From Ruminococcus sp. (lineage in GTDB: Bacteria > Bacillota > Clostridia > Oscillospirales > Ruminococcaceae), in the NCBI GenBank assembly GCA_015066815.1, contig SVNR01000005.1, positions 1-64,000 on the forward strand: a stretch of 64,000 nucleotides of DNA. Direction: 5' to 3'. Numbering within the stretch: position 1 is the stretch's first letter; each line of letters begins with the position of its first letter. The position numbers and the translations under genes were made by a program. This document shows, piece by piece, positions 46,428 to 55,085 of this stretch. Below the pieces are notes generated by a model that saw only the letters and a list, made by a program, of their open reading frames with translations, made no database searches and was not told the origin of the DNA.

Positions 46428-46446
46428 AAACAGCGGTTTTTGTTTT
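46415..46446 (+). terminator. Terminator of the mnmE-mnmG-rsmG run
   Basis: AAAACCGCTG pairs with CAGCGGTTTT, followed by TGTTTT. The left arm overlaps the rsmG C-terminal codons. Confidence 0.9.
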
Positions 46447-46527
46447 ATCATAACGAAAAACGTCGAAATGTTTTTATAGAAATTATTTCCAGAATAGGTT
46501 ATAATACAGTTAACGAGGTTATGGTAA

Positions 46528-46570
46528 ATATAGTAAATGAAAAAATGTTTTTTTCGTTCTGTATTATACT
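46528..46570. repeat. Degenerate palindrome family copy 5, upstream of noc
   Basis: ATATAGTAAATG, an A/T-only centre and TTCGTTCTGTATTATA form an imperfect version of the family. A TATAAT at 46500-46505 lies just before it and may be the noc -10. The rest of 46428-46643 shows no gene. Confidence 0.6.
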
Positions 46571-46643
46571 GTTTCTTTAAACTGAAAATACATACGTCTA
46601 AAGTCTGAAAAAAGTTCGTCAAAAATAAAAAGGAGTTATTAAC

Positions 46644-47456
46644 ATGGGAGCGTTTTTGAGTTTTACAAAAGAAAAGCAGATAAACAAGGTAGTTCAGATA
46701 GATATTTGCGATATATCGCCGAATCCTCATCAGCCGAGGACTGAGTTTGAACGCGGAGATATTTTTTCGCTTGCAGAAAGCATAAGACAGAACGGCATAC
46801 TTCAGCCGCTTACAGTAAGAAAGTCAGATGACGGTTATGAGATAATAGCAGGAGAAAGAAGACTCAGAGCGGCAAAGCTTGCAGGACTCCTGAGTGTTCC
46901 GTGTATAATAATGAACATAAGCGAGAGAAACTCAGCTATACTTGCACTTGTTGAAAATATCCAGCGCCAGGATCTGTCGTTTTTTGATGAGGCAGCCGCA
47001 ATTGAAAAGCTTATAAACTACTACGGAATGACACAGGAGGATGCTGCAATAAAGCTCGGAAAGGCTCAGAGCACTATTGCAAACAAGCTCAGGCTTTTAA
47101 AGCTTTCTGAAGAAGAAAGACGTGTAATAACAAGATATGAGCTTACTGAACGTCATGCAAGAGCACTGCTTAAGCTTGGTTCTTCTGAGGACAGGCTTCT
47201 GATAATAAACAGAGTAGTGAAGGCTAAGCTCAACGTAGAAAAAACAGAGCAGATAATCGAGGAATACATATCAAAGAACAAGCTCAAGGAAAGCTACCGT
47301 AAGCGCAGCAAGGTGTTTGCAGATGTGAGGCTGTTTGTAAATTCGATAAACAAGGCGGTTGAAACAATGAAAGCCGCTGGTATATCCGCAGATTCATGTA
47401 AGATACAGTATGATGATTTTGTTGAATACAGAGTAAGAATACCTCTTGAAAAATAA
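46644..47456 (+). CDS. noc: ParB/Noc-like nucleoid occlusion protein
   Basis: 270 aa. The ParB N-terminal domain contains ISPNPHQPRTEFERGDIFSL and the CTP-binding GERRLRAAKLAGL. The helix-turn-helix part is MTQEDAAIKLGKAQSTIANK, and ELTERHARALLKL follows. It sits between rsmG and parA as noc does in B. subtilis. Noc binds its own sites and blocks division over the nucleoid; the family also includes plain ParB. Its short N-terminus (MGAFLSFTKEKQ) resembles the membrane-targeting helix of Noc. GGAG precedes the start. Confidence 0.88.
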   Translation: MGAFLSFTKEKQINKVVQIDICDISPNPHQPRTEFERGDIFSLAESIRQNGILQPLTVRKSDDGYEIIAGERRLRAAKLAGLLSVPCIIMNISERNSAILALVENIQRQDLSFFDEAAAIEKLINYYGMTQEDAAIKLGKAQSTIANKLRLLKLSEEERRVITRYELTERHARALLKLGSSEDRLLIINRVVKAKLNVEKTEQIIEEYISKNKLKESYRKRSKVFADVRLFVNSINKAVETMKAAGISADSCKIQYDDFVEYRVRIPLEK

Positions 47457-47470
47457 AAACTCTCTCCTAA

Positions 47471-47507
47471 AAAAAACAGATGTTCCACGTGGAACATCTG
47501 TTTTTTT
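47471..47507 (+). terminator. 36-bp perfect palindrome: terminator of noc
   Basis: Arms of 18 nt: AAAAAACAGATGTTCCAC and its complement (47489-47506), then a further T. It has the form of a strong intrinsic terminator 15 nt after the noc stop. Its centre is the parS site listed separately. Confidence 0.85.
47481..47496. promoter_or_regulatory. parS: parS centromere site
   Basis: TGTTCCACGTGGAACA is a perfect 16-bp palindrome that differs from the consensus TGTTTCACGTGAAACA only at one symmetric pair. It is the ParB nucleation site for origin segregation. I noticed no other exact copy in the window. Confidence 0.9.
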
Positions 47508-47620
47508 AAGGAGATTCAAGGATATTCTGTAAAAATATATTGAAACCCTGAGTGTTTTGTGATATACTATGATAAACCCATTCTGTTTTACAGACAAAAT
47601 AAAAAAGGAGACAAAACACT

Positions 47621-48163
47621 ATGATCGAAACTTATGAAACAGGACTCAAGGAGCTTACAGACAGCGATATAGTAAGTACGCTGCAGGCCACAAGTATAGG
47701 AACGCTTGCTGTGTCAGTACTTATAATACTGGTAATAGGGATTGTTGCACTGGTATCGTTTGTCAGAAACAAATCAGGAACAAGGACAGGAAGAAAATCC
47801 GACAAGGCAGCGTTTGTTATAATGATTATTATATTTACGCTGATGCTCGGACCGGGTACGGTAAACTCGGCGATAACTCTTGCAAATCCGGATAACTACA
47901 GCGTTCAGACTGTTTCTGTAACACACATGAATACCAAAACAAGAACATCCAGAAGAGGCAGCAGAAGAAGGAGATCAAAAAGCTACTATATAAAAGTAAG
48001 CGGATATAATAAGAAGCTGAAAGTAACCCAGGGAATGTATGAAAAGCTGAGTGTAGGAGAGCAGGTCTATGTTGTAAAGAACGAAAACATAAGACTTCCC
48101 GGCAAGGCGCTTTATGACTGTGTCTGGGAAAAGAGCGAATACAGGTATACAGGAAATAAGTAA
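47621..48163 (+). CDS. Two-helix membrane protein of unknown function between noc and parA
   Basis: 180 aa. Hydrophobic helices lie at about 27-49 (IGTLAVSVLIILVIGIVALV) and 66-87 (AFVIMIIIFTLMLGPGTV). An Arg-rich stretch of about 15 residues (TSRRGSRRRRSK) comes next. A small beta-rich domain follows with YYIKVSGYNKKLKVTQGMYE and VGEQVYVVKNENIRLPGKAL. The layout is reminiscent of DUF3592-like proteins, but I do not recognise the family. AAAAAGGAG precedes the ATG. The gene stands alone between two terminators. Confidence 0.8.
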   Translation: MIETYETGLKELTDSDIVSTLQATSIGTLAVSVLIILVIGIVALVSFVRNKSGTRTGRKSDKAAFVIMIIIFTLMLGPGTVNSAITLANPDNYSVQTVSVTHMNTKTRTSRRGSRRRRSKSYYIKVSGYNKKLKVTQGMYEKLSVGEQVYVVKNENIRLPGKALYDCVWEKSEYRYTGNK

Positions 48164-48208
48164 GCTTGTTTTTAAAAGAAGGTTTATATTTCAGAAAGAT
48201 AAAAAAAT

Positions 48209-48242
48209 CCTCTGTGAAATTTATCACACAGAGGGTTTTTTT
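48209..48242 (+). terminator. Terminator of the 180-aa membrane protein gene
   Basis: CCTCTGTG pairs with CACAGAGG around a 10-nt loop, followed by a run of seven T. Confidence 0.92.
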
Positions 48243-48253
48243 CTTTACACCGG

Positions 48254-48300
48254 TTGTAACCTCTCAGTCAGCTTTGCTGACAGCTCTCTGAAAGAAGAGC
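48254..48300. repeat. Twin-hairpin intergenic element (CTCTCAGTCAGC type)
   Basis: GTCAGC-TTT-GCTGAC is followed by a short CTCT...AGAG hairpin. Similar CTCTCAGTCAGC...GCTGACAGCTCTC elements are common between genes of gut Clostridia. Here one directly precedes palindrome copy 6. The family assignment is from memory. Confidence 0.5.
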
Positions 48301-48331
48301 GTATTTTCCGCTGTTTTTATCTTGTAGAAAT

Positions 48332-48376
48332 AAATTATAGTGAACGTCAAATTTATTTTGACGTTCACTATAATTT
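48332..48376. repeat. Intergenic palindrome family copy 6 (best preserved)
   Basis: Perfect 20-bp arms: AAATTATAGTGAACGTCAAA and its complement, around a 5-nt loop. This is the longest perfect version in the window and lies just upstream of parA. Confidence 0.9.
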
Positions 48377-48386
48377 ATGGTATAAT
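48358..48386 (+). promoter_or_regulatory. Probable promoter of parAB, using the repeat arm as -35
   Basis: TTGACG (48358-48363) is in the right arm of the palindrome. A 17-nt spacer ending in TGG leads to TATAAT (48381-48386). It is 45 nt before the parA start and is the only plausible promoter there. Confidence 0.7.
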
Positions 48387-48430
48387 AATAGTTGGCAAAA
48401 ATTTTTTTGAAACAGAGAGGAGGAGACGGA

Positions 48431-49243
48431 TTGGGTAAGGTGATAGCAGTCGCCAATCAAAAGGGCGGAGTAGGAAAATCAACTACCGTAATAAATCTTG
48501 CCGCGTTTCTCGGCAGCAGAAACAAAAAGATCCTCTGTATAGATCTCGACGCTCAGGGAAATGTAACGAGCGGCTTCGGGATAAGAAAAAAAACAGTCAG
48601 ATTTTCTTCATACGATCTGCTTATAGGCAGGGCGAATGTTCAGGAAACTGCCGTATATACCGAGTTTGAAAATATTTCTGTGGTTCCGTCAACATCCGCA
48701 CTTGCAGGTGCAGAAATAGAAATAATGGAGCTGGAAGGCAGACTTAAAAGACTTAAGATGCAGATACTTTCATGCAGACATGAGTATGACTATATATTTA
48801 TTGACTGTCCGCCGTCATTGAGTCTGGTAACTCTTAACGGACTTGTTGCTGCTGACAGTGTGATAATTCCGCTTCAGTGTGAATTTTTCTCGCTTGAGGG
48901 ACTTTCACAGCTCAGCGAAATAATAAAGCATGTCAAGTCAAAGGAAAATCCTTCACTTGAGATAGAAGGACTTCTGTTTACAATGTATGATCCTCGTCTT
49001 AATGTCACAAACATGGTTGTAAATGAAGTAAAAAAAGTTTTTCCGGATTCGGTTTTTGAAACTACTATACCACGTAACGTAAGACTTTCCGAAGCACCTT
49101 CATACGGCATGCCTGTCATGTACTATGATAAGAACTCAAAGGGTGCGGAGGCTTATGCAAGACTTGGAATGGAGCTTCTCGGAGAAAAGTACGAGGAAAA
49201 ACCAAAGAAGAAGTTTTCACTCGGCATAAAAAAGAAAAAATAA
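48431..49243 (+). CDS. parA: Chromosome partitioning ATPase ParA (Soj)
   Basis: 270 aa. The deviant Walker box is NQKGGVGKSTTVINLAAFLG, then CIDLDAQGNVTSGFG, IDCPPSLSLVTLNG and the later ETTIPRNVRLSEAPSYGMPV. It cycles on DNA with ATP and, with ParB at parS, separates origins; Soj also regulates DnaA. TTG 48431 (peptide MGKVIAVANQ) is chosen because GGAGGAG lies 5 nt upstream; an earlier TTG at 48392 has no ribosome site. The lysine-rich tail is long (KPKKKFSLGIKKKK). Confidence 0.95.
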   Translation: MGKVIAVANQKGGVGKSTTVINLAAFLGSRNKKILCIDLDAQGNVTSGFGIRKKTVRFSSYDLLIGRANVQETAVYTEFENISVVPSTSALAGAEIEIMELEGRLKRLKMQILSCRHEYDYIFIDCPPSLSLVTLNGLVAADSVIIPLQCEFFSLEGLSQLSEIIKHVKSKENPSLEIEGLLFTMYDPRLNVTNMVVNEVKKVFPDSVFETTIPRNVRLSEAPSYGMPVMYYDKNSKGAEAYARLGMELLGEKYEEKPKKKFSLGIKKKK

Positions 49244-49262
49244 CTGAAAGGAAGTGATGTGC

Positions 49263-50108
49263 TTGGCAGTAAAAAAAGGCGGTCTTGGAATGGGGCTGGA
49301 GGCGTTATTCAGTGACAATACCTCTGAGATACAGGTAAAGAAAACGCTGCGTACTTCAGAGATAGAACCGAACAGGTTACAGCCGAGAAAATCTTTTGAT
49401 GAGGACGGCATTGCTTCTCTTGCAGAATCAATAAAAGAACACGGTCTGATACAGCCGCTGCTTGTTCGTCCGTACAACGGCGCATATCAGATAGTTGCAG
49501 GTGAGAGACGTTGGAGAGCGGCAAAGGTCGCTATGCTGGAAGAGGTCCCTGTTATCATCAAGGAGCTTTCCGACTCGGAAACCATGCAGCTGGCTCTTAT
49601 AGAGAACCTGCAGCGTGAAAATCTTACTCCGATCGAAGCTGCATCGGGACTTAAGGAGCTTGTGGATACATATGGCATGACACACGAAAACATCTCACGT
49701 ATAGTAGGTATATCAAGGTCATCCGTATCAAACACAATAAGACTTCTCGGTCTGCCCGAAGAGGTAAAGGAGCTCATAGGACAGGGTCTTGTTTCTATGG
49801 GACATGCCAAGGTTCTTCTGTCGGTTGAAGACGAGGAGCTTATAAAGGAGCTTGCAGCGAGAGTTGCTGAAGGTAATCTTACTGTAAGGTCACTTGAAAC
49901 ACTGGTTGCAGGACTTAAGTCGGACAAGAAAAAAAGCTCAGACACGAAGCCTTCTGACAGTTACTTTAAAGAGATGGAAATAAGTCTTAAGGAGCGGCTT
50001 GGCAGAAAAGTAAGTGTCAAGCATAAGAACAACGATAAAGGAACTCTGGTTCTGGAGTTTTATGATAAGGCGGATCTGCTGTTTCTGGCAGATAAGCTTG
50101 CAAAATAA
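49263..50108 (+). CDS. parB: Chromosome partitioning protein ParB (Spo0J)
   Basis: 281 aa. It starts MAVKKGGLGMGLEALFSDN, the typical ParB opening. GERRWRAAKVAM is the CTP-binding box, ALIENLQRENLTPIEAASGL is conserved, and MTHENISRIVGISRSSVSNT is the helix-turn-helix. The C-terminal dimerisation domain ends with VLEFYDKADLLFLADKLAK. It binds parS and slides as a clamp. AAAGGAAG overlaps GTG 49254 and is too close to ATG 49257, so TTG 49263 is preferred. It lies 19 nt after parA. Confidence 0.95.
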   Translation: MAVKKGGLGMGLEALFSDNTSEIQVKKTLRTSEIEPNRLQPRKSFDEDGIASLAESIKEHGLIQPLLVRPYNGAYQIVAGERRWRAAKVAMLEEVPVIIKELSDSETMQLALIENLQRENLTPIEAASGLKELVDTYGMTHENISRIVGISRSSVSNTIRLLGLPEEVKELIGQGLVSMGHAKVLLSVEDEELIKELAARVAEGNLTVRSLETLVAGLKSDKKKSSDTKPSDSYFKEMEISLKERLGRKVSVKHKNNDKGTLVLEFYDKADLLFLADKLAK

Positions 50109-50137
50109 AAAAATATTGAAAGAGAGTACATAGTAGT

Positions 50138-51421
50138 ATGCTGGATATCAAATTTGTCAGAGAAAATCCCGATATAGTAAAACAGAACATAAAAAACAAG
50201 TTTCAGGACAGCAAGCTTCCTCTTGTTGACGAGGCTATAGAGCTTGACAAGAGAAACCGTGCGATAAAGCAGGAGGTAGAAGCTCTCAGAGCTGACAGAA
50301 ACAAGCTTTCCAAGCAGATAGGTGCACTCATGGGTCAGGGTAAGAAGGATGAGGCTGAGCAGGTAAAGGCTCAGGTAAAGACTCAGGCTGACCGTCTTGA
50401 CGCTCTGTCAGCAGAGGAAAAGGAAGTTGAAGAGAAGCTCAGAAAAACAATGATGGTAATACCGAATATCATCGATTCTTCTGTTCCGATAGGCAAGGAT
50501 GATTCGGAAAACGTTGAGATAGAAAAGTTCGGCGAGCCTCGTGTTCCTGACTTTGAGGTACCATATCACACAGATATCATGGAGAAGTTAAACGGTATAG
50601 ACCTTGAGAGTGCAAGAAAGGTTGCAGGAAACGGCTTCTACTATCTTATGGGTGATATAGCTGTGCTCCATTCATCAATACTTGCATACGCAAGAGACTT
50701 TATGGTGCAGAGAGGCTTCACATACTGTATTCCTCCTTTTATGATCAGAAGCGACGTGGTAACAGGTGTTATGAGCTTTGCCGAAATGGACGCTATGATG
50801 TATAAGATAGAGGGTGAGGATCTGTATCTTATAGGTACAAGTGAGCATTCCATGATAGGAAAGTTCATAGACACAGTAAATCCTGAGGAAAAGCTTCCGT
50901 ATACTCTTACAAGCTATTCACCATGCTTCCGTAAGGAAAAGGGTGCTCACGGACTTGAAGAGAGAGGCGTTTACCGTATTCATCAGTTTGAAAAGCAGGA
51001 AATGATAGTAGTCTGCAAGCCTGAAGAGAGTAAGGAATGGTTTGAAAAGCTCTGGAAGAACACTGTAGATCTTTTCAGAAGCCTTGATATTCCTGTACGT
51101 ACAATAGAATGCTGCTCAGGAGACCTTGCTGACCTTAAGGTTAAGTCAATAGACGTTGAGGCGTGGTCACCAAGACAGAAAAAATACTTTGAAGTAGGAA
51201 GCTGTTCAAACCTCGGCGATGCACAGGCAAGAAGACTCAAAATAAGAGTACGCGGCGAAAACGGAAATTATTTTGCACATACACTCAACAATACAGTTGT
51301 AGCTCCTCCGAGAATGCTTATTGCTTTCCTTGAAAACAACCTCAACGAGGATGGTTCGGTAAATATTCCTGAAGCACTCGTTCCTTATATCAGAAAGGAA
51401 AAGCTCACACCTGATGCATAG
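50138..51421 (+). CDS. serS: Seryl-tRNA synthetase
   Basis: 427 aa. The N-terminal tRNA-binding coiled coil (about 25-105) contains KQEVEALRADRNKLSKQIGA. The class II core has motif 2 in YSPCFRKEKGAHGLEERGVY and motif 3 in NNTVVAPPRMLIAFLENNL. Serine and ATP are joined and transferred to tRNA-Ser. It begins MLDIKFVRENPDIVKQNIKN, 29 nt after parB. It overlaps the thioesterase gene by 8 nt. No T-box leader is visible in the short gap. Confidence 0.98.
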   Translation: MLDIKFVRENPDIVKQNIKNKFQDSKLPLVDEAIELDKRNRAIKQEVEALRADRNKLSKQIGALMGQGKKDEAEQVKAQVKTQADRLDALSAEEKEVEEKLRKTMMVIPNIIDSSVPIGKDDSENVEIEKFGEPRVPDFEVPYHTDIMEKLNGIDLESARKVAGNGFYYLMGDIAVLHSSILAYARDFMVQRGFTYCIPPFMIRSDVVTGVMSFAEMDAMMYKIEGEDLYLIGTSEHSMIGKFIDTVNPEEKLPYTLTSYSPCFRKEKGAHGLEERGVYRIHQFEKQEMIVVCKPEESKEWFEKLWKNTVDLFRSLDIPVRTIECCSGDLADLKVKSIDVEAWSPRQKKYFEVGSCSNLGDAQARRLKIRVRGENGNYFAHTLNNTVVAPPRMLIAFLENNLNEDGSVNIPEALVPYIRKEKLTPDA

Positions 51422-52142
51422 TACAAGTTCGGAAACAACAGATGAAAAAAGAGTACGTTTTTACGAGTGTGACAGTCTGAAGCGCTTCAAGCTGTCAGAA
51501 ATACTCAGGTATGCGTCAGAGCTTGCCGGGTATGACTATACGCAAAAAGGCTTCTCACATGAGTATCTTATGAAAAACGATATGGTTTTTCTCGTTTCAA
51601 AGGTAAGCTTCAGGATTTTTAAAACCCCTGTCGACCAGCAGATGCTGAAAGCTTCAACATGGGAAAGAGAAATAAAGGGTGCGGTTTTCATGAGAGGCTT
51701 TGAGATAAAGGATGCCTCAGGAGAGCTTCTTCTCCAGGGAGAAAGCGGCTGGATACTCGTAAATCCTACAACACGCCGTATTCTGAAGCCGTCAGCCTAT
51801 GACTTTGGTACTGAAAAATTTCCTGAGAGGACCGTTCAGTGTGTACCGAACGGAAAAATAAAGCCCGGAGAGCTTACCTTCGCCGGCAGACGAGAGGTAC
51901 GCAGATCAGACATAGATGCAAACGGACATGTTTACAATGCAATATATGCAGATATGGCTCTCGATCATATCTCCGAAGATTTTTTCAAAAAAAATCCCGA
52001 AAACTTCAGGATAAACTACATAAGCGAAGCAAAGCTTGGCGATATAATAGATATATATGTATCTTATGAGGGGAAAAAAGCATTTGTTATTGGGACTACA
52101 GATGAAAAAACCTGCTTTGAAACAGAGTTCATCTACAGTTAA
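51414..52142 (+). CDS. Acyl-ACP thioesterase family protein (double hot-dog fold)
   Basis: 242 aa. The N-terminal hot-dog has RFYECDSLKRFKLSEILRYA, and KLSEILRYASELAGYDYTQK is typical of bacterial FatA/FatB-like proteins (PF01643). The second hot-dog has RSDIDANGHVYNAIYADMAL, where DxNxHVxN is the catalytic Asn/His motif. It likely releases free fatty acids from acyl-carrier protein; which chain length is unknown. It overlaps the serS stop by 8 nt and is translationally coupled. Whether it supplies acyl groups elsewhere, for instance to the NRPS, is only a speculation. Confidence 0.88.
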   Translation: MHSTSSETTDEKRVRFYECDSLKRFKLSEILRYASELAGYDYTQKGFSHEYLMKNDMVFLVSKVSFRIFKTPVDQQMLKASTWEREIKGAVFMRGFEIKDASGELLLQGESGWILVNPTTRRILKPSAYDFGTEKFPERTVQCVPNGKIKPGELTFAGRREVRRSDIDANGHVYNAIYADMALDHISEDFFKKNPENFRINYISEAKLGDIIDIYVSYEGKKAFVIGTTDEKTCFETEFIYS

Positions 52143-52159
52143 AGTTATTATTCTGTGCC

Positions 52160-52244
52160 AAAAAATAAATCCATAAAAAATTAATTTTTTTTATAAGCGA
52201 AGGTGCAGGGCGACCGCAAAGCCCTGCAAAAAGCCTTCAGAGCT
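52160..52244 (+). repeat. Tandem structured repeat unit A upstream of guaB
   Basis: An 85-nt unit: a T-rich lead ending TTATAAGCGAAGG, the hairpin TGCAGGGC-gaccgcaaa-GCCCTGCA, then AGCCTTC..AGCTT. The outer bases also pair. It is repeated 107 nt downstream with about two differences. Confidence 0.9.
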
Positions 52245-52266
52245 TCAGAATCAGAAACAAAAACCT

Positions 52267-52352
52267 AAAAAATAAATCCATAAAAAATTAATTTTTTTTA
52301 TAAGCGAAGGTGCAGGGCGACCGCAAAGCCCTGCAAAAAAGCCTTCAAAGCT
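52267..52352 (+). repeat. Tandem structured repeat unit B upstream of guaB
   Basis: An 86-nt second unit, nearly identical to unit A (one extra A, one G-to-A change). It ends about 50 nt before the guaB promoter. It matches no riboswitch class known to me. Confidence 0.9.
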
Positions 52353-52402
52353 CCATATCCACAAGAATAATAACAATAAATAAGAAATTTCATCCATTAT
52401 AC

Positions 52403-52431
52403 TTGACAAACATTTTAAAATAGAGTATTCT
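52403..52431 (+). promoter_or_regulatory. Sigma-A promoter of guaB
   Basis: TTGACA (52403-52408), a 17-nt spacer and TATTCT (52426-52431), 35 nt before the guaB ATG. Confidence 0.75.
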
Positions 52432-52436
52432 AATAG

Positions 52437-53945
<1,509 letters not shown>

Positions 53946-53955
53946 TTCAATAATC

Positions 53956-53993
53956 AAAAAGACTCTGCACGCTCCGGTGGGCAGAGTCTTTTT
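53956..53993 (+). terminator. Terminator of guaB
   Basis: AAAGACTCTGC pairs with GCAGAGTCTTT around a 12-nt loop, followed by a T run. The rest of the gap to 54178 holds no gene; AAAAAAGGGGTG near 54159-54170 is the mazF ribosome site. Confidence 0.92.
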
Positions 53994-54178
53994 TTAATAC
54001 GTGGCATATAATATAACCACGGAGTATTTTTGCGGCTCTCAGAAAAGCTGCGTTCTCCGGTTATGGAATATGTAAGGGAATTTTTAACGGGATTTTTATT
54101 TTTCTGATTAAAAACTGTTTCTATGGTAATAATATATACAGAAAATATACACAGTAAAAAAGGGGTGTAACAGAAAAC

Positions 54179-54532
54179 ATGTCAGTCAGACGAGGAGAGA
54201 TATATTATGCGGATCTTAGTCCTGTGGTAGGTTCAGAGCAGGGCGGAATAAGACCGGTACTTATAGTTCAGAACGATATAGGAAACAAGCACAGTCCTAC
54301 TGTTATTGCAGCTGCAATAACAAGTCAGAGGGATAAAGCAAAGCTTCCTACTCATATTGAGCTCAATGCTCTGCAGTATGGTCTTGCCAAGGACAGTGTT
54401 GTGCTTTTAGAGCAGATACGCACTATCGATAAAAGAAGACTCAAGGAGCGTATGGGAGAGCTCGATAATACATCTATGCATAAGGTGAACGACGCATTAT
54501 CAATAAGCTTCGGGCTTAATAACATAGTGTAA
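54179..54532 (+). CDS. mazF: MazF/EndoA-type mRNA interferase toxin
   Basis: 117 aa: [20 protein letters not shown], then [40 protein letters not shown] is the EndoA/NdoA signature, and [20 protein letters not shown] follows. It is a single-strand RNA endonuclease of the PemK/MazF family (B. subtilis EndoA cuts UACAU). All core segments are present, so it should be active. No antitoxin reading frame is found in the 230 nt upstream or directly downstream, so its MazE/EndoAI partner must be elsewhere or lost. Confidence 0.95.
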   Translation: MSVRRGEIYYADLSPVVGSEQGGIRPVLIVQNDIGNKHSPTVIAAAITSQRDKAKLPTHIELNALQYGLAKDSVVLLEQIRTIDKRRLKERMGELDNTSMHKVNDALSISFGLNNIV

Positions 54533-54536
54533 AGAT

Positions 54537-54586
54537 AAAAGGAGAATACGCTTTCAGATTTTCTGAAAGTGTATTCTCCTTTTTTG
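54537..54586 (+). terminator. Terminator of mazF
   Basis: AAAAGGAGAATACGCTTTCAGA pairs over about 22 bp with TCTGAAAG-GTATTCTCCTTTT (one wobble) around a short loop, with a T run after. Confidence 0.93.
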
Positions 54587-54666
54587 CAGCATATCTTCTT
54601 CCGTATATCCATAAAAATTATTTTACTGCCTTTTCGATGAGGGATTCGTGCTTTTGGGTTTATTTA

Positions 54667-54900
54667 TTATAGTTGATTCCCACAAGCAGAATTTCGCTGC
54701 TGTATGCTCATAAGATCTGTAAACTGCTCGTTTGTATCATTATCTTTGGCAACAACCTCTGTATGATAATCCTGTTTATGAGTGATGTTGAAATCAATAA
54801 CATTTATACATATCGTTCTCTTCGGATTATCATATGATTGTCCGCTTTCAATCCTACTTATATTATATATCTTGTTTACAAAAAATGCAAGTATTAGCCG
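54667..54900 (-). pseudogene. Fragment of an Rpn/PD-(D/E)XK nuclease family transposase
   Basis: The minus strand encodes IYNISRIESGQSYDNPKRTI, then CINVIDFNITHKQDYHTEVV and DNDTNEQFTDLMSIQ. This matches the middle of the Rpn/PDDEXK_2 family (usual form KxTIxINILDF...YHxxxxLxDxxTxExLTDxxEIHFIEL). Both the N-terminal catalytic part and the C-terminal half are missing, and the frame ends in unrelated sequence at 54667. No gene covers the rest of 54587-55085. Identification is from family memory; a search with the fragment would settle it. Confidence 0.55.
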
Positions 54901-54963
54901 GAGCTTAAGGAGTGTAAAAACAGCAGATAGGGTAGTGTGGTTGGGGCATCTGCGGCAGATGAT

Positions 54964-55014
54964 AAAAACCTGCATGGATGTGCAGTGTTATACTGACGGT
55001 TCATGCAGGTTTTT
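54964..55014. terminator. Terminator downstream of the first dockerin protein gene
   Basis: AAAAACCTGCATG pairs perfectly with CATGCAGGTTTTT around a 25-nt loop. It lies 70 nt past the minus-strand stop at 55086 and has T runs on both strands. Confidence 0.8.
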
Positions 55015-55085
55015 ATTTTAGAAGAATGTTAATAAGAACAATAGATTTGTTTTGCGGATAATGTTCTGCTGTAAGTGATCTGAGA

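Noticed and set aside
52160-52352. Tandem repeat as a purine riboswitch controlling guaB
   Set aside because: It lacks the purine riboswitch core and lies upstream of the guaB promoter, so it would not be in the guaB leader.
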